This document shows positions 6,559 to 13,993 of a DNA stretch of 24,438 nt, one piece after another. Below the pieces are notes generated by a model. That model did no database searches and was not told the origin of the DNA. It worked only from the letters and a program-made list of their open reading frames with translations. Both the position numbers and the translations under genes were made by a program. Every line of letters starts with the position of its first letter. The stretch's first letter is position 1. This DNA comes from VRUE01 sp036557525. GTDB lineage: Bacteria; Actinomycetota; Thermoleophilia; Solirubrobacterales; 70-9. Where the stretch lies: contig DATBHH010000068.1 of assembly GCA_036557525.1 (NCBI GenBank), positions 1-24,438 of the forward strand, written 5' to 3'.

Positions 6559-8582
6559 GCCTCCTGGCCGAGCGCCGCGAGCCATGAGCGAAAGATCCGG
6601 TGGACGCTTTCGGCGCCGACGACTTCCTCCTCGGGCCAGGGCAGATCGGCGGGGTGGAGCACCAGCGGATGGCTCTGCGTCCCCCCCATCCCGCCGTGAG
6701 AGCCGACCAGCTCCTCGAACGCGGCGACCTCCTCGAAATCCTCCCAGAATGTGCTGTTCAGGACCAGGTCGGGACAGTGCGGGAAGCCGTCCGTGCGGCG
6801 GACGTGCGCGGCCGCGTTGGGCCCATAGGGCAGTAGCGGGTCCTCGCCCTCGATCAGGCCATCGTCGAGGAAATTGGTCCCGGCGGCCCCGATCACCATC
6901 GCGCCGCGCCGCTCGGAGCGGAGCAGGACGAAGCCGATGCCCGGGTGGTCCCGGAGCGCCGGCAGCAGGCGGGGATGCATCGCCTCGAGCTGCTCGAGCG
7001 TGACCCGGCCCGGCGCTCGCGGGAAGCTGATCAGTCCGAGGCAGCCGGACGCCATCACCGACAGCTCAGGCACCGTGCCGCCGTGCGCCTCCTCGATCTC
7101 GTGACGGACGTCGGCGTCGAGCGCCACGGCGCCGTCGGCGACGCGGCCGCGGGTCACGGTGCGGACCGTGCGCCCGGCCACGGTGTCGTCGCGGGCGAAC
7201 TCGGTCAGGCCCGCGCTCATGTAGCTGAGGGCGTCGTCGCCGCCCGCGGTCACGGCGATGATGCTCTCGGCGTCGCAGGCTGCGCGAACCATGTCCTCGA
7301 GCGTTTCGCCGAAGCGGTCGAGGAAGGTTTCGCCCTGCGACTGGCCGTGGTCGGAGAGGACCACCAGCCGGTACGGGCGGGGGGCTCCCCGCGCCGCGAG
7401 CTCGATCCGCGCGATCTGCCGGTCGAGATCGCGAAGGACGGCGAGCGCGTCGTGGCGTTCGATCCCCGAATGGTGGGCGACCTCGTCGTAGGCGAGGAAG
7501 GTCGTGTAGATGACGGGCCGGCCGGCGAGGATGTCGCCGACCACCGTCGCGACCTGGAGGTCGCGCTGGACGACCGTCGCCCAGGCCCTGACCAGCGCGT
7601 AGGCGCGCGGCCGCTCGATCCTCGGCCGGACGTCGTCGCGGACCTGGGCACGCGCCGCTCGGCGCTCGCGGGCCACGTCGGCGATCGCGAGCGTGAAGGT
7701 GCGGGCGACCGCGTAGGGGCGGGCGAAGTAGGCCGCGTAGTCGCGCCCTATCGGCCGCCGCCGGGTCAGCGCCGTGCTCATCGTCAGCATCGAGTGCGGC
7801 GCGTCGCCGGAGAGGATGTTCGCCCTGCTGGCGCCGTCGGCGTAGAGCAGGCCGTGGCCGTCGGAGTGGCGCCGCTCGAGCTCCTCGGCGTCGCGGGGGT
7901 GGTTGGTGACGATCGCCCGGTCGCGGTCCTTCTCCCACCAGCGGAAGGCCGGCATGTCGTCGTTGTTCCCATGCAGGAGGCCGGCCTGGCAGGCGCCGGT
8001 CTGCGATGACCAATCGGTCTCCCAGCGCTCGAGCCGGTGGGTCCCGCTCCGCAGCCAGTGCCCGACATGGGGGGCGTTGCCGTCGATCACGGCGCGCCGC
8101 AGCACCTCGTGGGCGAGGCCGTCGATCTCGAGGAAGACGATGCCCGGGACCTCGGTGTCGATCGTCGCCCGCCGTCCCCTCACCTGGCGCGCGACGACGT
8201 TGCGGTACCAGGTGTCGTCTTCGTCGATCGCCAGCAGCGAGTAGAAGATCGCGGTGAGGGCGCTGATTCCGATCGTGATCACGATCCCGTCGATGACGTT
8301 GTCGACGTGGGCCCCGGGGATCAGGTTGATCGCGAACGTCACGAGGATCGCGTTGAGCAGCAGCGCCGCGATGCCGAAGGTGACGACGGTGAGCGGCAGC
8401 GCGACGCGGGCCAGCAGCGGCCAGACCAGGGCATTGAGGACGCCGATCACGATCGCCGCCCCGAGCGCTGCCCAGGCATCGTCGAGGGTGAAGCCCGGCA
8501 GCAGCGCGGCGAGCAGGATCAGGGCCACCGGGTCGAGCACCAGCACCGGCAGCCCGCGCCAGATCGACCGGGCGATCGTCAT
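6504..8582 (-). CDS. Membrane fusion protein: holin-4-like (PF04020-type) domain plus alkaline-phosphatase-superfamily domain
   Basis: This 692-residue protein has two parts. Residues 1-120 hold four hydrophobic segments with the pattern of the phage_holin_4_2/mycobacterial membrane family (LLPGFTLDDAWAAL, NALVWPLL, LPLTVVTFGIAALLLNAI, LIPGAHVD). Residues 145-640 are an alkaline-phosphatase-superfamily hydrolase. Its metal and nucleophile positions are D154 (EIDG), T195 (SQTGACQAG), D366 and H370 (YDEVAHHSG), D411-H412 (SDHG) and H638 (GTQSHP). It is likely a membrane-tethered phosphodiesterase or phosphatase, perhaps acting on lipid or cell-wall phosphates. The side of the membrane on which the catalytic domain lies is not certain. 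Despite the family name the N-terminal domain does not imply phage origin. The C-terminal coding end overlaps the neighbouring hydrolase. Confidence 0.82.
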   Translation of the reverse strand: MTIARSIWRGLPVLVLDPVALILLAALLPGFTLDDAWAALGAAIVIGVLNALVWPLLARVALPLTVVTFGIAALLLNAILVTFAINLIPGAHVDNVIDGIVITIGISALTAIFYSLLAIDEDDTWYRNVVARQVRGRRATIDTEVPGIVFLEIDGLAHEVLRRAVIDGNAPHVGHWLRSGTHRLERWETDWSSQTGACQAGLLHGNNDDMPAFRWWEKDRDRAIVTNHPRDAEELERRHSDGHGLLYADGASRANILSGDAPHSMLTMSTALTRRRPIGRDYAAYFARPYAVARTFTLAIADVARERRAARAQVRDDVRPRIERPRAYALVRAWATVVQRDLQVATVVGDILAGRPVIYTTFLAYDEVAHHSGIERHDALAVLRDLDRQIARIELAARGAPRPYRLVVLSDHGQSQGETFLDRFGETLEDMVRAACDAESIIAVTAGGDDALSYMSAGLTEFARDDTVAGRTVRTVTRGRVADGAVALDADVRHEIEEAHGGTVPELSVMASGCLGLISFPRAPGRVTLEQLEAMHPRLLPALRDHPGIGFVLLRSERRGAMVIGAAGTNFLDDGLIEGEDPLLPYGPNAAAHVRRTDGFPHCPDLVLNSTFWEDFEEVAAFEELVGSHGGMGGTQSHPLVLHPADLPWPEEEVVGAESVHRIFRSWLAALGQEAYAESEVASPGSSTRTST

Positions 8583-8645
8583 CGAGCCGCCTGGACGAAT
8601 GGGATTTCGACGCCGAGGCGCTCGAGCAGCGACACGCCCCCAGTC

Positions 8646-8651
8646 TAGGCT
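8646..8651 (+). promoter_or_regulatory. Candidate -10 box (TAGGCT) for the M14 peptidase gene
   Basis: TAGGCT ends 8 nt before the GTG at 8660, predicting a leader of at most one or two nucleotides. It lies in the 77-bp divergent gap. Confidence 0.35.
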
Positions 8652-8659
8652 CAGGGGCC

Positions 8660-9421
8660 GTGCCAGTCCGGCGCAAATCGATGCTCGCCGCCCTCGCCGT
8701 CACGGCGTGCCTGCTGCCGATCGCCCTGCGCGCCGCCGCCGCCGCCGCGGACCGGCGGGCCGTGATCGGCCGCTCGGTCGACGGTCGGCCGATCGTCGAG
8801 GCCGTCGACCGGGCGCCGCGGGCCGACCTCCGGGTGCTGGTCTTCGGCTGCATCCACGGCAACGAGACCGCCGGGATGCGGGTCGCGCGCAGGCTGATCG
8901 CCGCCGCCGCGCCGGCCGGCACCGAGCTCGACGTCGTCCCGACGCTCAATCCCGACGGAGTCGCCCGCGACACCCGTGGGAACGACCACGGCGTCGACCT
9001 CAACCGCAATTTCCCGTTCGCGTGGAGACCGCTCGGCGGGCTCGAATACTCGGGCCCCCACCCGCTCTCGGAGCCGGAGTCGCGGGCGGCCCGAAACCTG
9101 ATCCGCCGGACCCGACCCGCGATCACGATCTGGTTTCACCAGCCCTTCGGCCTCGTCGACCGTTCCGGCGGCGACGCCGCACTCGAGCGCAGCTACGCGC
9201 GGCTGGTCGGGCTTCCGCTGGTCCGCCTCCGGCGCTACCCGGGAAGCGCGACGAGCTGGCAGAACCACGCGATCGGCGGCAGCACCGCGTTCGTGGTCGA
9301 GCTGCCGGAGCTGGTCCCGGCAAGCCTCGTGGGCCGTGCCGCCCGGGCGACCCTGACGCTGGCGGGCGAGTACGCGGGCGGGGAGGTCGGCGCCGCGACT
9401 CCGGCCGGTCAAGCGGGATGA
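8660..9421 (+). CDS. Secreted M14-family zinc carboxypeptidase (MpaA-like)
   Basis: The 253-residue precursor has a basic start and a hydrophobic signal segment (residues 1-30, ending in an alanine run). Metal ligands of the M14 family are in place: H66 and E69 (GCIHGNE), and H160 (WFHQP). N115-R116 in DLNRNFP binds the substrate carboxylate, and E214 in FVVELPE is the general base. The short domain and motif spacing resemble murein-tripeptide amidase MpaA and related gamma-D-glutamyl-diaminopimelate peptidases rather than large digestive carboxypeptidases. A role in trimming cell-wall peptides outside the membrane is therefore plausible but inferred. A terminator candidate follows the stop by about 20 bp. 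Confidence 0.88.
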   Translation: MPVRRKSMLAALAVTACLLPIALRAAAAAADRRAVIGRSVDGRPIVEAVDRAPRADLRVLVFGCIHGNETAGMRVARRLIAAAAPAGTELDVVPTLNPDGVARDTRGNDHGVDLNRNFPFAWRPLGGLEYSGPHPLSEPESRAARNLIRRTRPAITIWFHQPFGLVDRSGGDAALERSYARLVGLPLVRLRRYPGSATSWQNHAIGGSTAFVVELPELVPASLVGRAARATLTLAGEYAGGEVGAATPAGQAG

Positions 9422-9439
9422 GGCGAGGAGTGGCTCGTG

Positions 9440-9476
9440 CCGCCCGAGGCGAAACTCTCCCGAGACGGGCGGTTTT
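9440..9476 (+). terminator. Candidate intrinsic terminator after the M14 peptidase gene
   Basis: CCGCCCG (9440-9446) pairs perfectly with CGGGCGG (9466-9472) across a 19-nt loop, followed directly by TTTT. The large loop makes it weaker than a classical terminator. It could attenuate transcription into the downstream secreted-repeat gene. Confidence 0.45.
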
Positions 9477-9507
9477 CGAGCTTCAGAGCGATTGCCGAAG
9501 TCGATCG

Positions 9508-9514
9508 AAGGAGG
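9508..9514 (+). promoter_or_regulatory. Shine-Dalgarno site that sets the TTG start of the repeat protein
   Basis: AAGGAGG lies 10 nt before the TTG at 9525. An earlier in-frame TTG at 9492 precedes this site and would add 11 residues before the signal peptide, so 9525 is preferred. Confidence 0.6.
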
Positions 9515-9524
9515 GACGATCGCC

Positions 9525-10901
9525 TTGAGGAGACGCCGGGGCCCCGGCCGAGCGATGATTCTGGCGGCGCTGGCCGTGTGCGCACCGGCCGTCCAGGCGG
9601 CCCCCGCGTCGGCCCTCCAGTGGAACCTGACAAAGCTTGCGGAACCGTCGACCTTGCTCTTCGGCGCCTCCTGCCCCTCGCCCACGCTCTGCGCGGTCGT
9701 CGGCAGCAACGGGACCCTCGCCATCTCAACCGACCCGACCGGCGGCACCGCGACCTGGGGGGTGACGCATTTCAACGGACTCGAAGAAGTCCACCAGAGC
9801 GATCCGAAGGCGACTTTCGCCGCCGCCCAGGTCAGGGGCGTCTCCTGCCCGTCGACCGAATTCTGCGCCGCGATGAGCCGCCAGGGCTACGTCTACGCGT
9901 CGACGAGCCCCGCGAGCGGGGCGCCGGCCTGGGGCGCCGTCGCCCTCCAGGGCGAACACAAACCGCGGGTCCACGTCTACGGCGTCTCCTGCCCGTCGAC
10001 GTCCCTCTGCGTCGGCGTCGCCTCCGGCGGCAGGATCGTCACCTCGACCAAACCGATCGGTGCCACCGCCTGGAGCGTGAGCCAGCTGGGCGCGCCGCTC
10101 GAACTGACCGGGGTCTCCTGCCCGACCGAATCGCTCTGCGTGGCGGTCGGCAGCGACGGCTCCGTCATCAGCACCACCGACCCCGGCGGCGGGGCGCCGA
10201 CCTGGATCGCGGCGCCCGGGTCGGGCAGCTTCGGGGTCCTCCAGGGCCTCTCCTGCTCCTCGCCCTCGCTGTGCGTGACCGGCAACGCGGCGGACCTCTT
10301 CGTCAGCACCATCCCGGCCGGGCCGGCGGCGTCATGGCAGGCGATCCCGGACGTGACGCCGCTGCAGACGACGGCATTCTCCTGCCCCGCCGACAGCGCC
10401 TGCGCGGCGGTCGACGACAACGCCGACATCATCACCTCCACCGACCCGACCGGAGGCTCCGCGGCCTGGTCGTTCACGAACGCGATCCCGATCCCGCCCA
10501 ACGGGATGTTCGGGATCTCCTGCCCGACGACCGAATTCTGCGCCGCAGCAGGGACCGGCGGCCAGATCCTGACCTCGACCAGCCCGTTCGCCGGCACCCG
10601 GCCCGCCAACGTCAGGTCGCGCAAGGGCCACCGCCGCCACACGGTGAGGATCACCCACCACCCGAAACGGGTCACGAGGATCGATGCGGCGACGACCGGC
10701 GTCCGGTTCCGCTTCCGCCCGATCGGCAAAGCCCGCGGCTTCCTCTGCAAGCTCGACGGCGGCAGGTTCTCCCGCTGCCGGTCGCCGAAGCGCTACCGGG
10801 TCAGGATCGGCCGGCACGCGTTCCGGGTCAAGGCCGAGGACCCGGGGGGCATCGACCAGACCGCCAGCGTCTTCCGCTTCAGGGTCCTTCGCCGCCGCTG
10901 A
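9525..10901 (+). CDS. Secreted seven-repeat protein with C-x5-C motifs, predicted beta-propeller
   Basis: The 458-residue precursor has MRRRRGPGR, a hydrophobic core and an APASA cleavage region (residues 1-30). Seven repeats follow, each starting SC(P/S)-x3/4-C with a C-x5-C pair (first cysteines at 50, 108, 156, 199, 244, 287 and 333) and ending in an STDPTGG...W-like strand. The 43-58-residue spacing fits one propeller blade each, as in BNR/sialidase-like folds, but no catalytic Asp-box array is seen. Residues 362-458 form a very basic C-terminal domain with FLCKLDGGRFSRCRSPKRY (C408, C418) and HAFRVKAEDPGG, resembling Ig-like modules on other secreted proteins of this lineage. Function is unknown; binding outside the cell is an inference. 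The convergent PhzF gene ends 37 bp away. Confidence 0.8.
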   Translation: MRRRRGPGRAMILAALAVCAPAVQAAPASALQWNLTKLAEPSTLLFGASCPSPTLCAVVGSNGTLAISTDPTGGTATWGVTHFNGLEEVHQSDPKATFAAAQVRGVSCPSTEFCAAMSRQGYVYASTSPASGAPAWGAVALQGEHKPRVHVYGVSCPSTSLCVGVASGGRIVTSTKPIGATAWSVSQLGAPLELTGVSCPTESLCVAVGSDGSVISTTDPGGGAPTWIAAPGSGSFGVLQGLSCSSPSLCVTGNAADLFVSTIPAGPAASWQAIPDVTPLQTTAFSCPADSACAAVDDNADIITSTDPTGGSAAWSFTNAIPIPPNGMFGISCPTTEFCAAAGTGGQILTSTSPFAGTRPANVRSRKGHRRHTVRITHHPKRVTRIDAATTGVRFRFRPIGKARGFLCKLDGGRFSRCRSPKRYRVRIGRHAFRVKAEDPGGIDQTASVFRFRVLRRR

Positions 10902-10938
10902 GCCGCGGGCGCGGGCCGTGAGGCCGGCGCAGGGGGCT

Positions 10939-11859
10939 CTAGGCGATGCCCGCGGGCGAGAGGCGGCCGCCGGCGACGATCACCGCCGCGCCTGCGACCT
11001 CGACCCGCTCGACGGCCTCAGGCGTGCCGTCGGCGCGGGCGTGGAGGACCGACGGGCGGCCCAGCTCGGCGCCCTGCCGGATCTCGATCTCCTCTCCGAA
11101 CGAGATGCGACCGTGCCGGCAGAGGTGGATCGCGAGCGGGCCGGCGGCCGACCCCGTCGCCGGGTCCTCGGGGACGCCGTCGGCCGGAGCGAACATCCGG
11201 GTCTTCCAGCGCCTCCCCGAGCCGGCGAAGCAGTTGGCTCCGATCTCGCCGATCGCCGCCAGCGCCGCCATGTCGGGCCGCAGGGCGGCGACCGCCTCCT
11301 CGCTCTCGAGCTCGACGTAGACGTGGAGGGGACCGTTCGCGTAGGCCTCGACCGGCAGCCCCGAGCGCTCGACCCCGAGCGCCGCCAGCAGCTCGGCCGC
11401 GCGCTCGAACGTCGCCCACTCCGGGATCGTCTGCTGCATCCGCCCGAAGACGATCCGCCCCCGATCGCGCTCGAGCTCGACCGGGACGATCCCGACTCCG
11501 GTCTCGAGCCGCACCGCCGGCAGCCCGAGCGCCGACCCGACCGCGAACGCCGTCCCGAGCGTCGGGTGGCCGGCGAACGGGAGCTCGCTGAGCGGGGTGA
11601 AGATCCTGATCCGGGCGTCGCCGCCCCTCTCGGCGGGGAGGACGAAGACCGTCTCCGAGAGGTTCATCTCGCGGGCGAGCCGCTGCATCAGCCCGGCGTC
11701 GAGGCCGCGTCCGTCGGCGAAGACCGCGAGCTGGTTGCCCTCGAGCGGGGTGTCGGTGAAGACGTCGAGCAGCACGTACGCCAGGTCGCCCTCGCCGGGT
11801 GCGACGCCGGCGACGTCCTCGGCGAGGGACCCGGCCAGGCGGTCGAACTCGACGCTCAT
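10939..11859 (-). CDS. PhzF-family isomerase/epimerase
   Basis: This 306-residue cytosolic protein has the PhzF (diaminopimelate-epimerase-like) fold signatures. They are LLDVFTDTPLEGNQLAVF near residues 30-47, the catalytic glutamate in MNLSETVFV, the LPFAGHPTLGTA segment, and DPATGSAAGPLAIHLC in the second half. PhzF itself isomerises dihydro-hydroxyanthranilate in phenazine synthesis. No other phenazine genes are present here, so the true substrate is probably different. The ATG at 11859 is chosen because TAGGTT lies 7 nt upstream. The family usually starts just before YVLLDVF, so 26 extra N-terminal residues remain odd. It follows the TetR gene by 10 bp; its -10 box uses the TetR stop codon. 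Confidence 0.88.
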   Translation of the reverse strand: MSVEFDRLAGSLAEDVAGVAPGEGDLAYVLLDVFTDTPLEGNQLAVFADGRGLDAGLMQRLAREMNLSETVFVLPAERGGDARIRIFTPLSELPFAGHPTLGTAFAVGSALGLPAVRLETGVGIVPVELERDRGRIVFGRMQQTIPEWATFERAAELLAALGVERSGLPVEAYANGPLHVYVELESEEAVAALRPDMAALAAIGEIGANCFAGSGRRWKTRMFAPADGVPEDPATGSAAGPLAIHLCRHGRISFGEEIEIRQGAELGRPSVLHARADGTPEAVERVEVAGAAVIVAGGRLSPAGIA

Positions 11860-11866
11860 CGCAGCG

Positions 11867-11872
11867 AACCTA
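11867..11872 (-). promoter_or_regulatory. Candidate -10 box (TAGGTT) for the PhzF gene
   Basis: TAGGTT is 7 nt before the ATG at 11859. Its first three bases are the TAG stop codon of the upstream TetR gene, so the PhzF gene may be transcribed separately from its neighbour. Confidence 0.4.
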
Positions 11873-12433
11873 TCGCCCTGACCCACTCGGCAAGGCGATC
11901 AGCGACTCGAGGGCGCGCCTCACCACCTCTCCCCGGGTCCGCCCGCCGTGGTCGGCGGCGATGAAGTGGTTGCCGATCCAAAGGGAAGCGGCGAGGAGGC
12001 AACGCATCTCGACCTCGTCCTCGTCGCCGAGGATCTCCCCGAACAGCGATCGCATGTAGTCCATGCGGCGGTTGTCGACGCGACGCAGCCGGGCGGCGAC
12101 CGCGCGATCGCGCCGCGCCCAGTCGCGGATCGCGAGCTCGGTGCGGAGGGGCTCGCGCCCGGCGATCGCGAACAGCCGCCGCAGCTTCCCGCGGGCGTCA
12201 CCGCCGCCGCCCTCTACGCGCTCGATGACATCGTCGACGCTCGCCCGCTCCCAGCTGTCGAGCATGCTCTCCAGCAGAGCGCGCCGGTCATCGAACTGCC
12301 AGTAGAAACCGCCCTTCGAGACGCCCAGGGCCTGCGCGAGCGGCTCGATCCTCACCGCCTCGGGCCCGCCGGCCGCAAGCGCACGCAGACCCTCCTCGAT
12401 CCATCGGTCCGGTGGGGTGCGTGTCAGCGCCAT
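11870..12433 (-). CDS. TetR-family transcriptional regulator
   Basis: The 187-residue protein has an N-terminal TetR helix-turn-helix (residues 24-48: RIEPLAQALGVSKGG, then FYWQF) after a short leading helix, and a helical ligand-binding C-terminal part with no recognisable ligand motif. It is divergent from the DUF2867-DCC gene pair. The 20-bp inverted repeat between the two starts (12439-12458) is the obvious operator, so it probably represses both itself and that pair. The PhzF gene follows on the same strand 10 bp downstream and could be part of the same regulon. The inducer is unknown. Confidence 0.92.
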   Translation of the reverse strand: MALTRTPPDRWIEEGLRALAAGGPEAVRIEPLAQALGVSKGGFYWQFDDRRALLESMLDSWERASVDDVIERVEGGGGDARGKLRRLFAIAGREPLRTELAIRDWARRDRAVAARLRRVDNRRMDYMRSLFGEILGDEDEVEMRCLLAASLWIGNHFIAADHGGRTRGEVVRRALESLIALPSGSGR

Positions 12434-12438
12434 CGCCG

Positions 12439-12458
12439 TCCATACGCTACCGTATGGA
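12439..12458. promoter_or_regulatory. Inverted-repeat operator between tetR-like and DUF2867 genes
   Basis: TCCATACG-ctac-CGTATGGA has two perfect 8-bp arms around a 4-bp spacer and fills nearly all of the 26 bp between the divergent start codons. It contains -10-like boxes on both strands: TACCGT (12448-12453, plus), 6 nt before the ATG at 12460, and TAGCGT (12449-12444, minus), 10 nt before the TetR ATG. A dimer bound here would block both promoters and the DUF2867 start. The assignment to the adjacent TetR is by position and symmetry. Confidence 0.72.
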
Positions 12459-12459
12459 T

Positions 12460-13065
12460 ATGTCGTCGATGCGGCTTCCCCGCAGCGAGCACACCTCCCG
12501 CCCGTGGCGGATCCACGAGCTGACCCGGGACTTCCGCGTCGAGGACGTCTGGGCGCTGCCGACGCCGGGTGACCGAGGCGACTTCCCCGCCCTCGTCCGG
12601 GGGGCGACCGCGCTCGAGACGTCGGAAAGCGCCTCCCGGACCGTCCGCGCCCTCTTCGCCCTGCGCTGGAAGCTCGGCGAGATCTTCGGCTGGGACGAGG
12701 AGGATGCCGGTGTCGGGGGCCGGGTCGCGACGTTGCGCGACAGGCTTCCCCCCGACCTCCGCGGCACGGCGCCAGAAGCCGGTTCCTCGCTGCCGTTCGA
12801 ACCTCTCTACCTGCTCGAGGACGAGTACGCGGCCGAGATAGCGAACCGCACGGTGCACGGCGTGATGCACCTCGGCTGGGTCCCGCGTCCCGAGGGCGGG
12901 TACCGTGGTCAGATGGCGGTGCTGGTCAAGCGGAACGGCCCATTCGGGGCCGCCTACATGAGCGTGATCGCGCCGTTCCGGTACCTGATCGTCTACCCGA
13001 CGATGATCCGGGAGATCGAGCGGGAGTGGCCGCAGCGGCTCGCCCAGCATCAGGGCGCTGGCTAG
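12460..13065 (+). CDS. DUF2867 family protein
   Basis: The 201-residue protein matches the DUF2867 pattern: PWRIHELTRDFRVEDVWALPTPG at the N-terminus, a central ALRWKLGEIFGWDEED segment, and a C-terminal block with NRTVHGVMHLGWV, FGAAYMSVIAPFRYLIVYP. The biochemical function of the family is unknown; its members are often near TetR-type regulators and short-chain dehydrogenases. ATGs at 12454, 12460 and 12469 are possible. I prefer 12460 because TACCGT lies exactly 6 nt before it. The stop overlaps the following DCC gene by 40 bp, which implies translational coupling. Confidence 0.78.
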   Translation: MSSMRLPRSEHTSRPWRIHELTRDFRVEDVWALPTPGDRGDFPALVRGATALETSESASRTVRALFALRWKLGEIFGWDEEDAGVGGRVATLRDRLPPDLRGTAPEAGSSLPFEPLYLLEDEYAAEIANRTVHGVMHLGWVPRPEGGYRGQMAVLVKRNGPFGAAYMSVIAPFRYLIVYPTMIREIEREWPQRLAQHQGAG

Positions 13066-13460
13066 TCCTCTACGACACGGACTGCGGCTTCTGCATGTGG
13101 TTGCTGGCCGCCCTCCTGCGTTGGGATCGCCACAATGGTCTCCGCCCGGTCCCGCTCCAGGCCCCGGAGGCGGCGGAGCACCTCGCCGACCTCGACGAGG
13201 CCGAGCGGATGTCGTCCTGGCACCTGATCTCTCCCGAAGGGGCGCGAACCTCGGGGGGCGCCGCAGTCGCACCGCTTCTGCGACTGCTGCCGGGAGGGCG
13301 GCTCCCGGCCGCCGTGCTCGCCCAATTCCCCCACCTGACCGAACGCGGCTACCGCTGGGTCGCCGAGAATCGCTCGGCGCTCTCGCGCTGGGTGCCGAAG
13401 GGCTCCAAGGACCGCGCGCGAGAGCTGGTCCGCGGGTCGAGCGCCGGGCCGGATGCCTGA
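13026..13460 (+). CDS. DCC1-like (DUF393) thiol-disulfide-oxidoreductase-family protein
   Basis: This 144-residue cytosolic protein has the family's defining YDTDCGFCMW motif near residues 16-25, with a CxxC redox pair. The C-terminal half keeps SGGAAVAPLLRLLPGG and ends RYRWV/NRSALSRW-like, also typical. DCC proteins are thought to be thioredoxin-like, but few are characterised. The GTG at 13026 lies inside the end of the DUF2867 gene, so the pair forms a coupled operon under the TetR-type operator. The 3' end overlaps the convergent ferric-reductase-like gene by 112 bp, the longest overlap in the window. Confidence 0.82.
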   Translation: MAAAARPASGRWLVLYDTDCGFCMWLLAALLRWDRHNGLRPVPLQAPEAAEHLADLDEAERMSSWHLISPEGARTSGGAAVAPLLRLLPGGRLPAAVLAQFPHLTERGYRWVAENRSALSRWVPKGSKDRARELVRGSSAGPDA

Positions 13461-13993
13461 CCATCGCCCTCCAAGCGCTCTAGCCAGCGCAGCAGGAGGA
13501 GGAGCGCGGCCGGGACGACCAGGGCACCGCTGAGGATCAGGAACCAGAGCTGCGCGGCGTCGCTGCCCGCCCTGATCGTGTGGAGCACCGCCAGCAGCCA
13601 GAACAGGCCGGTGAGCCGGTGGATCCTTCTCCAGCGGACGGCGCCGATCCGGTCACGGCAGTAGTAGGTGAGGCCGAGGGCGGCCAGGCCGTAGCCGGCG
13701 ACGATGCCGAGCCCGGTCCAGAGCGGGCGATAGCTGCCGGCGAAGGGGACGGTGATGCCGGTCAGCCCCGGACGCAGGTAGGCGTCGCCGAGGAGGGCGG
13801 CACCGTGGAGGGCGACCATCGCCAGGGCGGTGAGCGAGAGCGCCTCGTGGAGCGCGCGGAGGTCACGCTTGTTGGCGCCGGAGCCCTTGGCGCTGATCAT
13901 CAGACCGAGCGCGACGCTGGCGCTGGAGGCGAGAAGGGCCGCCCCGCCCGCCGCCCGACTCGTGATCCAGAACAGATGGGGCTCGACGTTCAT
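13349..13993 (-). CDS. Ferric-reductase-like transmembrane di-heme protein
   Basis: The 214-residue membrane protein has about six hydrophobic helices with the bis-heme layout of the ferric reductase-like transmembrane domain: H49-x13-H63 in one helix and H125-x12-H138 in another (WRRIHRLTGLFWLLAVLH). It lacks the FAD/NADPH-binding C-terminal half of full ferric reductases and NADPH oxidases, so it would pass electrons across the membrane between separate partners, as in MsrQ-type proteins. Its ATG overlaps the TGA of the ApbE gene (ATGA), so the two are translationally coupled. The polar C-terminal tail (residues 172-214) is antisense to the end of the DCC gene. Heme binding is predicted, not shown. 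Confidence 0.82.
   Translation of the reverse strand: MNVEPHLFWITSRAAGGAALLASSASVALGLMISAKGSGANKRDLRALHEALSLTALAMVALHGAALLGDAYLRPGLTGITVPFAGSYRPLWTGLGIVAGYGLAALGLTYYCRDRIGAVRWRRIHRLTGLFWLLAVLHTIRAGSDAAQLWFLILSGALVVPAALLLLLRWLERLEGDGQASGPALDPRTSSRARSLEPFGTQRESAERFSATQR

Noticed and set aside
6504..8582. Possible prophage remnant because of the holin-like domain
   Set aside because: The domain belongs to the chromosomal membrane family PF04020. No other phage gene, integrase or attachment site is nearby, and base composition matches its neighbours.
10939..13460. Phenazine biosynthesis cluster suggested by PhzF
   Set aside because: No phzA/B, D, E, G or other phenazine genes are present, and PhzF homologs occur widely without phenazines.
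13026..13993. DCC protein and ferric-reductase-like protein as one operon
   Set aside because: They are convergent and overlap at their 3' ends, so they cannot be co-transcribed; any functional link is only by proximity.
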